Shown here piece by piece: positions 1 through 6,763 of a stretch of DNA of 16,306 nt; the stretch's first letter is position 1, and each line of letters begins with the position of its first letter. The notes beneath the pieces are model-generated. The model was not told the DNA's origin and did not search any database. It saw only the letters and a list, made by a program, of their open reading frames with translations. Source of the stretch: Candidatus Hydrogenedentota bacterium (GTDB lineage: Bacteria; Hydrogenedentota; Hydrogenedentia; Hydrogenedentales; CAITNO01); assembly GCA_903822375.1 (NCBI GenBank), contig CAIJOU010000283.1, positions 1 to 16,306 on the forward strand, given 5' to 3'. The position numbers and the translations under genes are program-made.

Positions 1-54
1 CACCTTAAAGCCTTGCCACCCGCCCAGTTCCGCAATATAATGCTTCTCGTGCAT
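1..54 (-). CDS. 5' end of an unidentified gene, cut by window edge
   Basis: Only the first 18 codons are in the window. The peptide begins MHEKHYIAELGGWQGFKV and runs off the left edge with no stop. The start is well supported: an AGGAGG ribosome-binding site (61-66 on the plus strand, read as its complement) sits six bases before the ATG. I do not recognise the product. A short N-terminus of this style beside a transposase remnant could be another transposase, possibly ISL3-like, but that is a guess. The gene diverges from the RAYT remnant, and its ribosome-binding site and start lie inside the inverted repeat at 51-109. Confidence 0.5.
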   Translation of the reverse strand, partial: MHEKHYIAELGGWQGFKV

Positions 55-109
55 CAGTAACCTCCTGCCGAATTGTCGGCCCTTGTGTGTAAAGGGAGGT
101 TACTGATGC
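51..109. repeat. 15-bp perfect inverted repeat carrying two divergent RBS-ATG starts
   Basis: Positions 51-65 (gcatcagtaacctcc) are the exact reverse complement of 95-109. Each arm reads outward as GGAGG, a short spacer, ATG and C. The two diverging reading frames therefore have identical translation-initiation regions. A second small hairpin, GCCGA-ATTG-TCGGC, lies at 67-80 between the arms. The repeat may be a mobile-element end, a recombination scar or a regulator site. The sequence alone does not decide which. Confidence 0.7.
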
Positions 110-456
110 CTTATTCTTTCCCGCAAATCGCGGAAGAACCGAACTTTCTAAAGGGACGTTTCACGTGGATGTACCGCCGTGACGGCGGCATTGAAGGAGC
201 GCGTTGCGCATCGCGTCAGAAGAGGCGTGAGCGGGGGATTTGGCAGCGCCGCTACTGGGAGCATAAGATCCGCGATGATGAAGATTTGAATCGGCATCTC
301 AACTATGTGCATTACAACCCTGTAAAGCATGGCCTTGTTGAATGGCCGGAGCAATGGCCCTGGTCCACATTTCACAAATACGCTCGCATGGGCTGGTATG
401 ACGCCAATTGGGGCGCTGTGCCCGTAGACAACATAGAGGGCGTGGAATGGGAATAG
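106..456 (+). pseudogene. REP-associated tyrosine transposase (RAYT), C-terminal remnant
   Basis: The 116-residue frame from the ATG at 106 matches the C-terminal half of RAYT transposases of the IS200/IS605-related Y1 family. Recognisable stretches are RRERGIWQRRYWEH, then RDDEDLNRHLNYVHYNPVKHGL, then the WPWSTFH block and a closing Tyr-Asp-Ala-Asn-Trp-Gly segment. Intact members are usually about 160-220 residues and carry a His-hydrophobic-His metal motif in the N-terminal half. That half is missing here: the first 16 or so codons do not look like a RAYT and no HUH motif is seen. A good GGAGG site precedes the ATG, but it comes from the inverted repeat. Codon use is less GC-rich than in the neighbouring genes. 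A REPIN-like doublet lies 21 bases downstream, as expected for this family. It is probably inactive. Confidence 0.75.
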
Positions 457-477
457 GCATGTCCGAGGGGTGCGCGG

Positions 478-580
478 CACGTAGGGTGTGCGCAGCGAAG
501 CGGAGCGCACCAGCAGTTGGTCCGACGGAAAGGGATGGTGCGCTCCGTTCCGCAGAGCGGAACTGCGCACACCCTACGTG
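478..580. repeat. REPIN-like doublet of two inverted REP sequences
   Basis: The outer arms 478-495 and 563-580 are an 18-bp perfect inverted repeat (cacgtagggtgtgcgcag). The inner arms 502-512 and 536-546 add 11 bp more. Each half starts with GTAG (481-484 on plus; 574-577 on minus), followed by an imperfect palindrome GGTGTGCGC...GCGCACC. This is the classical layout of a REP recognised by a RAYT. The right-hand REP also holds a 6-bp stem, TTCCGC-AGA-GCGGAA (548-562), which the left one lacks. About 23 bp separate the two REPs. It lies just after the RAYT remnant and ends 20 bp before the next gene's start. Confidence 0.8.
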
Positions 581-600
581 AATGGTATAAGGAAATTCTC

Positions 601-2448
601 GTGAACAGAAGCATTTTGTTTGGCGCGGCGGTGCTGCTTTCCTCGGTAGCTTGGGCGGGAGCCTTTCCGGATCATGCGGCGCTGGAAAAGAGTTCGTGGA
701 AGGTGACGCTGTTGCCGGGGCAGCCGGGCTTCGTCTTTACCATGTACGGCTGCCCGGGGGACCTGGACAAACTCAAACAGATGGTGGGCGTGATGCAGGA
801 GAAGGTACTGGGCAACGGCTTCGATCCGGGCCCCACGGCGAATGCCGCGTCGAAGCCGCTCTTCGAGTATCTGGCGTCCATCCGCTGGCCGATGATCTGC
901 TATCCGGGTTTTGGCGATTTCCAGATCAAGGACGGCAACGCGCGGCTTTCCGACGCGGATGAGGCCGCGATGCAGGTGCTCGATCAGGCGGGTGATTTCA
1001 GTGCCATCCAATTGGGCGAATGGGGTTACTACTTCCACAACCTGTCCTGCGCCGAGTCGTGGTGGCACGACGTGTACGGTCCGGACTTCGACAAGATGAA
1101 GCAGTTCATGAAGCCGAAGGGCCTTGCGGGATACGACACGCGGCCCAGGGACAAACGCGAATGCTATGACATCGTGAAGGACTACTTCACGACGCGCCAG
1201 CGCGCCATGCGCGGCCGCAACATGAGCGTCACGGGACATTCGCACTACGAGGCCTACGCCGGCGAATGGGGCGCGCGGGTCGTCGGGCTGGAGGTGTGCG
1301 AGAACATCGCGTTCACCCAGTCGAAGATCGCCTTCGCGCGCGGCGCGGCGCGGCAGTGGAACCTGCCGTGGTCGCTGCAGGCGAGTCCCTGGTTCTCCGG
1401 CGCCTGCACCACCAACGGGCCGCTGCGCATCGAGGGAAAAGACGCGCGCGGACTCGATGCGGGCCATTCGCTGAGCCTCTACCGGCGCATATGGCTGCAC
1501 GGCTGGTTCGCCGGCGCGGCCATGGTCACGCCGGAAAACAGCAGCGCCATCTTTTTCGAGGACGCGGCGAATCCGGACAAACTCACGACGCACGGCGAGG
1601 CCGCCGCGGCGTTCTTCGCTTTTACGCGCGCCCATGAGCGCGGCATTCCGTACACGCCCGTGGCCGTCGTGCTGGACCATTACGCCGGATACAACGGCTA
1701 CATGGGGCATCCCTGGGGAATCCTGGAAAACACGCCGGGCGACACCGAAATCAACGACCTGTTTGTCTGGCAGTTGTATCCGGGTTCGGACCACATTCAC
1801 CAGCGGCCCAATCCGGACAACCCGGAGGACAGTTACCTGCGTGCCACGCCCTACGGCGAGTTGGCCGACGTGCTGCTGTCCACGGCGACAGCGGAGACGC
1901 TGCGGGCCTATCCGATGCTGTTGCTTGCGGGCGACATCAGCTTTGACGCGCCCTTTGTCGACGCGCTGTGCGGCGCGCTCAAACAGGGCAGCCGCGTGCT
2001 GTTGCATCCGCGCCATCGCGACGCGCTGGGCGGCGACATGAAACGGCTGCAGGCGGCGGGCACGGTCGAAGTGCTGGATGTCTGGACGAACCCGGCCACG
2101 CAGCGTCCCGCGGCGGTGTCCAACGGACGGCTCGCGCGGCTTGCGGCGGAGTGTCTGCCCTTCGACGTGGAGGGCGATGCGGTTCAATACCAGATTAACC
2201 GGACCCGTGACGGATGGGTGGTGGAACTGATCAACAACGCCGGCGTGGCCAAGAAGCCGAAAGAGCCCGCGGTGGTTGATCCCAAGGCGTGGGCGACGGT
2301 GAAGCTTGTGCCCAGGATGCCCGTGACCAAGGCCCGCGAATGGTGCACCGGCCAGGAATTCACGGCAGACGCGGTCCTCACCGTGGTGGTGCCGCCCGGC
2401 GAGACCCGCTTTGTGGAGGTGTCGGTGGCGGGGTCGCCTGCCGGATAA
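601..2448 (+). CDS. Secreted glycoside-hydrolase-like protein
   Basis: The 615-residue product has an N-terminal signal peptide (about residues 1-19, ending AWA before Gly20), so it is probably exported. The GTG start at 601 is chosen because an AAGGA element lies about seven bases upstream and the signal peptide begins there. The longer frame would start inside the REP doublet. Residues about 40-420 look like a TIM-barrel region rich in Trp, Tyr and acidic residues (QLGEWGYYF near 138-146, GLEVCEN at 229-235). Residues about 415-500 resemble the glutamine-amidotransferase-like domain found in GH42-type enzymes, and the C-terminus looks like a beta-sandwich. I cannot assign a GH family or substrate. 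A catalytic Glu pair is not certain, so a non-catalytic role is possible. A small membrane protein follows 11 bases later. Confidence 0.75.
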   Translation: MNRSILFGAAVLLSSVAWAGAFPDHAALEKSSWKVTLLPGQPGFVFTMYGCPGDLDKLKQMVGVMQEKVLGNGFDPGPTANAASKPLFEYLASIRWPMICYPGFGDFQIKDGNARLSDADEAAMQVLDQAGDFSAIQLGEWGYYFHNLSCAESWWHDVYGPDFDKMKQFMKPKGLAGYDTRPRDKRECYDIVKDYFTTRQRAMRGRNMSVTGHSHYEAYAGEWGARVVGLEVCENIAFTQSKIAFARGAARQWNLPWSLQASPWFSGACTTNGPLRIEGKDARGLDAGHSLSLYRRIWLHGWFAGAAMVTPENSSAIFFEDAANPDKLTTHGEAAAAFFAFTRAHERGIPYTPVAVVLDHYAGYNGYMGHPWGILENTPGDTEINDLFVWQLYPGSDHIHQRPNPDNPEDSYLRATPYGELADVLLSTATAETLRAYPMLLLAGDISFDAPFVDALCGALKQGSRVLLHPRHRDALGGDMKRLQAAGTVEVLDVWTNPATQRPAAVSNGRLARLAAECLPFDVEGDAVQYQINRTRDGWVVELINNAGVAKKPKEPAVVDPKAWATVKLVPRMPVTKAREWCTGQEFTADAVLTVVVPPGETRFVEVSVAGSPAG

Positions 2449-2459
2449 GGGAGGAAAAC

Positions 2460-2657
2460 ATGTTGATAGAATCGACCGTAATGGCGGTCGGTTTCATTGC
2501 CGTTCTGATTCTGTTTCTCTGGCTTGGCTTCAGCAAGCGCTGGCCGGGGAGACAGGACGTGCTGGTCATGCTGTTCTTCCCCGCGTGGGCCTTTGTCATG
2601 TTCCTGTCTTTGTATATCGCAGGCGTAATCCGCGCGCTGGTTGGCTTCGCCGAATAG
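2460..2657 (+). CDS. Small two-helix membrane protein
   Basis: The 65-residue protein starts at an ATG preceded by GGGAGG with a five-base spacer. It has two hydrophobic segments, about residues 6-24 and 35-58, joined by a short basic loop (SKRWPGR). No family is recognised. It lies 11 bases after the secreted glycosidase-like gene on the same strand, so the two are probably co-transcribed. It ends 15 bases before the stop codon of the convergent amidase gene. The strong ribosome-binding site and the clear membrane pattern support a real gene despite its size. Confidence 0.7.
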   Translation: MLIESTVMAVGFIAVLILFLWLGFSKRWPGRQDVLVMLFFPAWAFVMFLSLYIAGVIRALVGFAE

Positions 2658-2672
2658 CGCGCGTGGTCCTGA

Positions 2673-4463
2673 CTATTCGCAGTACGGCGGGCAGGATCCG
2701 TAATGGCGGCGCAGCGCGTCGACATAGGCCTCGGCAAATGACTGGCGCCATTTCGGATCGGCGAGGTTGGCGCGGTCCTCGGCGTTGTTCATGTTCGCCG
2801 TCTCGATGAGCACCTTTGTCGGCACGCAGTTGTTGCGCAGCACGGTGGGCACGTAGGCCTTGCCGCCTTTCTGGCGGATCACGTTGCGGACCGGGTCGCC
2901 CGAATCATGCACCTGCACGGTCGGCTTGTGCGCGCGCAGCGCGCCGACCAGTGTTTCCGCAAACACCCGCGACATGGCCTCGTCGCGCAGCGCCTGCGCG
3001 TCGGTGCAGGAGGAGGCCCGCGCCCCGCGCGCCTCGGCGTACTGGCTGTAGTCGTGGCCGTTGGGGGTTTCGCTTTCGCGGCGGTGCGCCGCGCCGGGCA
3101 CGTACACCATGGTTCCCTGCATTTCGCGGTGCAGCGCGTCGCAGTGAATGGACGTGAACAGCACGTTGCGCTCGCCCACGCCCGCGGCGCGCTCGTGTTT
3201 GTAGATGTCGTTGGCCAGGTACCAGCGCAGGTTGGCCGAAACCTTGGCGTCGTCGTTGTAGTAGGGCGGCGTGGTCTGCACCACCTTGTTGCCGTCCTCT
3301 GAAAAGCTGTGCGCATTGCTGACGGCAAAGCCGCGGTCCAGGTCCTTCATCGTCATGAACACCCTGGCCCGCGTCTTAGTTTCGAGCAGGCTCTTGATGC
3401 GGCAGGCAATGTCGTAGTTTACCGCGTATTCATAGACCCCCCCCACCGGCGGCGCGCCCGTATCCCGGCCGCCGTGGCCGGGATCGAGAATGACGGCGAC
3501 ACCCTCAAGGTCTTTCGTGCTGTTCTTGTCGCCCGCAAGGCGGCGCGTCTCCGCCTGCACCTCATCGTATTCCTTGCGCTCTTCCGTGCCCTGCGGCTGG
3601 TAACGGTCGGCAAGCATTTCCAGGGGGATGCGGATGCGCTGGCCCGCGCATATCTTCCGCTCGTTCTTGATGCCGCTGCGCTGCTGGATGACCTCGCAGG
3701 CGCCCTGCACCTCCACGTGGCCGCTGTAGTCCGTGAAGCGGCCCACCACGCCGGAATAGATCGTCTCACCCTTGTGCAGGCGGTATTCGGCGTATTTGCC
3801 CTCGGCGTCCGAACCGTAGCGCAGGCCCGACACCTCGGGGCTGATCGGCGCCTCCTTGACGCTGCCCGTGACCTCCACCGGGTCGGCGGGAGTGGAAAGC
3901 GGCGTGGGTGTTGTGTTCGTGGGCGTCTGCGTGGGTGTTTTCATGGCCGGGTCCAGCAGACGCATGGGCACCAGCAGGCGCTGTCCCTTTACGAGCGGTT
4001 CTACGGGCGGCCCTTGGGCGTCTTTAACCCGTATTTCGCGGCTGTTTCCCGGATTGCCTGTCAGCCATTCCGCCAGCAGCAGCGTCGATTCGGTTCCGTC
4101 CGCGCCGTCATAGGTGACCGTGTGCCACCAGCCGAAGACGTCCACATAATCCTGCGGAAACACCGCCTCAAGCGTCGCGCGCTGCGCCTTGGGGTTCAGT
4201 TTGCTGAAGGGAATGGCCACGGCCGTGCGGTCTTTGTAGAGCCGCCAGTCGTCCGTTGAGGCGAGATACCGGGACAGAACACCCCGCGCGGCATTGCCCG
4301 GGGGAAGTTGCGCCTCCAGAAATAGGATGCGGCCCGCGCGCAGCACGGCGGAAACCCCGGGCTCCAATTCGCACCGGATCCCGCCCTGCGCCCCCGCCGC
4401 CGGTGCCAGCCCGGCCACCAGGAAGGCCAGGATCCAGATTCGCCTTCTCAACCAACCAGTCAA
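2673..4463 (-). CDS. Exported N-acetylmuramoyl-L-alanine amidase (Amidase_3)
   Basis: This peptidoglycan hydrolase would cut the bond between N-acetylmuramic acid and L-alanine outside the inner membrane. The 596-residue product has a signal peptide (1-25). An N-terminal region about 30-170 ends in a LysM-like stretch (LVKGQRLLVPM). A Thr/Pro-rich linker follows (176-195), then a second LysM-like segment (229-284). The Amidase_3 domain runs from about 322 to 590. Zinc ligands are H330 (LDPGHGG), E345 and H440 (SIHCDA), and E554 (LIETANMNN) is the catalytic Glu. Four cysteines near the end (C486, C546, C591, C595) could form disulfides. The start is TTG with AAGGAG seven bases upstream. The long N-terminal half resembles cell-wall-binding modules rather than an AMIN domain. 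Substrate preference cannot be read from sequence. Confidence 0.9.
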   Translation of the reverse strand: MTGWLRRRIWILAFLVAGLAPAAGAQGGIRCELEPGVSAVLRAGRILFLEAQLPPGNAARGVLSRYLASTDDWRLYKDRTAVAIPFSKLNPKAQRATLEAVFPQDYVDVFGWWHTVTYDGADGTESTLLLAEWLTGNPGNSREIRVKDAQGPPVEPLVKGQRLLVPMRLLDPAMKTPTQTPTNTTPTPLSTPADPVEVTGSVKEAPISPEVSGLRYGSDAEGKYAEYRLHKGETIYSGVVGRFTDYSGHVEVQGACEVIQQRSGIKNERKICAGQRIRIPLEMLADRYQPQGTEERKEYDEVQAETRRLAGDKNSTKDLEGVAVILDPGHGGRDTGAPPVGGVYEYAVNYDIACRIKSLLETKTRARVFMTMKDLDRGFAVSNAHSFSEDGNKVVQTTPPYYNDDAKVSANLRWYLANDIYKHERAAGVGERNVLFTSIHCDALHREMQGTMVYVPGAAHRRESETPNGHDYSQYAEARGARASSCTDAQALRDEAMSRVFAETLVGALRAHKPTVQVHDSGDPVRNVIRQKGGKAYVPTVLRNNCVPTKVLIETANMNNAEDRANLADPKWRQSFAEAYVDALRRHYGSCPPYCE

Positions 4464-4483
4464 CGACCAACTCCTTGGTTGGT
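4451..4483 (-). promoter_or_regulatory. Possible hairpin over the amidase translation start
   Basis: In the amidase mRNA, ACCAACCA (4476-4483) can pair with TGGTTGGT (4451-4458). This encloses the AAGGAG ribosome-binding site and the TTG start in a 17-base loop. A smaller alternative, ACCAA with TTGGT, leaves the ribosome-binding site in an 8-base loop. It could tune initiation or be chance. No ligand-binding domain is recognised upstream. The rest of the gap up to 4692 holds an AT-rich stretch near 4530-4570 where the amidase promoter probably lies, but no convincing -35/-10 pair could be fixed. Confidence 0.3.
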
Positions 4484-4692
4484 GGTCACACTAGATAGTG
4501 CGGCCATCTTGTCTTAACATCAACATACTGTAGCACGATAATCGAAAAAAATACAATATGTTGTGCCAAGGTCCGGATGTTGGGCTGAAGTAACTCGAAA
4601 ATTGTGGCTGTATATTCTTGACGGAACGGGCTGTTTTCTCTTTTGTGGGGTGCCGTTCAGGCATCTTCGACCGGACTTACCGCATTCGACGC

Positions 4693-5299
4693 CTATTCGA
4701 AGCCGTTCTCGATGACCACCTGCTCCAGCGCCAACTGGCCGCCGCGCGGGCGGGCTGGTTCGAGCGGCTTCCCGACGGCAACGAACATGGCCACGGCGTG
4801 GTCGTCGGGCAGGTTGATGAGCTTGCCCACGGCGTCAAAGTCGAAGCCGTCCATGGGGGCAGGACTCGTAGCCCATGGCCTTGGCGGCAAGCATGATGGT
4901 CTGGGCGGCGATGCCGCAGGAGCGCATGGCCTCGTCGCGCGCGACCTGGTCACGGCCGCGGTAATACTGGCCAATGGCCGGCACCATGAAGGCCTGAACC
5001 TCGGGCGGCGCATTGCGCCAATAGCGGGCCGGGTCCTTCTCCCACGCCTTCAGGTCGGCGCACATCACGATCAGCAGCGACGCGTCCGTTACCTGCGCCT
5101 GCCCCCATGCCACCTCGCGGACCTTCTGCCGCAGTTCGGGGTTGCGCAGTATCACGAAGCGCCAGTTCTGAATGTTGAACGCCGTCGGCGCGAGCGTCGC
5201 CAGCGAAAACAGTTTCTGCTCCTCTTCGGCAGTCAGCTTGTGGTTTGGGTCGTAGAGCTTGACGGCGCGGCGCCCCTCAATGGCGGCGAAGGTATCCAT
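4693..5299 (-). pseudogene. Nitroreductase-family protein, interrupted by a +1 frameshift
   Basis: The gene encodes an FMN-dependent nitroreductase-fold oxidoreductase, probably cytoplasmic and using NAD(P)H, of about 201 residues. The ATG at 5299 has GGGAG five bases upstream. Residues 1-148 are in one frame and show GRRAVKLYDP, the PTAFNIQNWRF flavin-site region, WRNAPPEVQ and RDEAMRSCGIAAQT, up to GYESCP. The last 53 residues (MDGFDFDAVGKLINLPDDH to VVIENGFE) are in another frame beginning at 4854. The break is a run of five C on the coding strand (4855-4859); four would restore the usual join. As written, translation ends early with a HGRLRL tail. It may be a homopolymer sequencing error or a genuine recent mutation. 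A TATGAT -10-like box (5357-5362) lies about 60 bases upstream. Confidence 0.85.
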
Positions 5300-5421
5300 G
5301 GCTACTCCCTTTCTCCTGGAAGGCCGCATTCATGCGCGGCAGGTTGTGTTTTGCGTATCATAGCGCATAAACGTGCGGGTTCGCGGAGAAATTCCATTAA
5401 AACCCTGACAGCAGGAGGGAT

Positions 5422-6558
5422 ATGGCCAAGACCGACCTGGAACGCTTCGATGACTGCATGGAATACCGCGGCTCAGACCGGCGGCCCAACCACGAACTTT
5501 GCGCGTGGGCGCAGACGGCCGCGCGCTGGCGCGGCGAGGCGCCCGAAGCCGTCGCCGGGCTGCACTGGAACTGGTTTGAGCATGAGGACGCTTTTGGACT
5601 GGACCGCCGCGAATACATTTCGGTCAATTTCGACTTCATTCCGCCCTTTGAGCCGGAACTGATGGAAGAAACGGACGAATATGAAATCCGCCGCGACGGC
5701 CACGGCATTGTCACCCGCGCGCTCAAGGCGGGCACGGTGGACGGCATGCGCATGTCGATGGACCAGCATCTCCGCCATCCCGTCGAGAGCCCGGACGACT
5801 GGCCCGACATCAAGCGCCGTCTGAGGCCCGCACTGCCGGAGCGCTACCCGGTTGATCTGGACGCACAAATCACCCGCTGGAAGCGGCGCGACTGCCCGCT
5901 CGTCCTCGGCCACAACTGCGCCGCCAACGGCTTCTATTGGCGTGCCCGCGAGTTTATGGGCACCGAAAACCTTTCCCTGGCCTTCTTTCTGTATCCCGAC
6001 CTGGTCCACGACATGATGGAGACCTTCGCCGATCTGATCATCGAGACTGCCCGCCCCGTGCTGGAGAAGGTCGATATCGACTACTTCACGCTCAACGAGG
6101 ACTTCGCCATGAAGTCCGGCCCGCTGCTGGGGCCGGACCTGTTCCGCGAGTTCATCTTTCCCCGGCTCAAGCGCATGGTCGAATTCTTCCGCGGCCACGG
6201 CTGCCGTTATTTCGCCGTCGACAGTGACGGCGACCCGACCGTGCTCATCCCCCTGCTCATGGACGCGGGCGTCGACACGATCTGGCCCGTCGAGCGCGCG
6301 TCCAACGTGGACCCCATGGAATGGCGCCGCCGCTTCGGCAAAGACCTGCGCATCTGGGGTGGCATCGACAAGCGCGAAATCGCCAAAGGCCCGGAGGCCA
6401 TTCGCGCGCACCTGCGCGAGTTCATCCCGCTCATTGAGGAGGGTGGGTTCATTCCCACCCTCGACCATGCCGCCCCGCCCGACATCTCGTGGGATAACTG
6501 GCGCTATTACATCGACTGCAAGCGCGCGCTGCTGGCGGGGGAGTTCGGGAAGATATAG
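5422..6558 (+). CDS. Uroporphyrinogen decarboxylase-superfamily protein
   Basis: The 378-residue protein belongs to the URO-D/MtaA superfamily, which contains haem-pathway decarboxylases and methyltransferases of one-carbon metabolism. It starts at an ATG with GGAGG six bases upstream. Family-like blocks are the segment near residues 216-232 (VDIDYFTLNEDFAMKSG), LGPDLFREFIFPRLKRMV (236-253), IWGGIDKREIAKG (311-323) and the closing GGFIPTLDHAAPPDISWDNW (341-360). Where MtaA/CmuA-type enzymes have His-X-Cys-Gly, this one has Asp267-Ser-Asp-Gly, so that metal site is not conserved. No corrinoid-binding domain or haem genes lie nearby, so a haem role is unlikely. This divergent subgroup is common in genomes rich in secreted glycosidases. 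Its reaction is unknown to me. It diverges from the nitroreductase across 122 bases. Confidence 0.85.
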   Translation: MAKTDLERFDDCMEYRGSDRRPNHELCAWAQTAARWRGEAPEAVAGLHWNWFEHEDAFGLDRREYISVNFDFIPPFEPELMEETDEYEIRRDGHGIVTRALKAGTVDGMRMSMDQHLRHPVESPDDWPDIKRRLRPALPERYPVDLDAQITRWKRRDCPLVLGHNCAANGFYWRAREFMGTENLSLAFFLYPDLVHDMMETFADLIIETARPVLEKVDIDYFTLNEDFAMKSGPLLGPDLFREFIFPRLKRMVEFFRGHGCRYFAVDSDGDPTVLIPLLMDAGVDTIWPVERASNVDPMEWRRRFGKDLRIWGGIDKREIAKGPEAIRAHLREFIPLIEEGGFIPTLDHAAPPDISWDNWRYYIDCKRALLAGEFGKI

Positions 6559-6621
6559 AATCATTTGGAATGGCGAGTCTCTCGGGAAGTCCCTCTTTGT
6601 CGTGGAGCACATGCTGTGTCC

Positions 6622-6702
6622 GTCATTTCCGTGATAGCGGGAATCCAGTTTTCAAGCACTTGTCAATACGCGGGAATCTGGACCCCGCCTTCGCGGGATG
6701 AC
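6622..6702. repeat. Degenerate inverted pair of short palindromic repeats
   Basis: Unit A (6622-6648) reads GTCAT, a CCG...GCGGG palindrome and TCCAG. Unit B (6678-6702) on the other strand reads GTCAT, CCCGC-GAAG-GCGGGG and TCCAG. They share ends and core with a two-base length difference and mismatches. The style resembles widespread 'GTCATTCCCGC...GCGGGAATCCAG' dispersed repeats. It differs from the GTAG-type REPs at 478-580. It lies between the URO-D-like gene and the glycosidase at 6764, so it is in the latter's promoter or leader region. Confidence 0.65.
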
Positions 6703-6763
6703 GATTTCAACCGGCGCTTATATCAGCCTTCATGCTTATGCAAGACCTTGGAGTTTACGGCGG

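Noticed and set aside
517..600. An upstream ATG for the 601 gene
   Set aside because: It lies inside the REP doublet and would put 28 non-conserved residues before a clean signal peptide.
574..2187. A 537-codon minus-strand frame
   Set aside because: It is antisense to the secreted glycosidase-like gene, with biased composition and no recognisable motif.
3309..4259. A 316-codon plus-strand frame inside the amidase
   Set aside because: It is antisense to conserved Amidase_3 catalytic motifs, which fix the real strand.
4464..4692. A possible promoter or small gene in the gap between nitroreductase and amidase
   Set aside because: The stretch is AT-rich near 4530-4570, but no -35/-10 pair with good spacing and no convincing small ORF was found.
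5473..6612. A 379-codon minus-strand frame
   Set aside because: It is antisense to the URO-D-like gene, which has a strong ribosome-binding site and family motifs.
6698..6763. An upstream ATG for the glycosidase at 6764
   Set aside because: The extra 22 residues come from the repeat and leader region and would bury the signal peptide.
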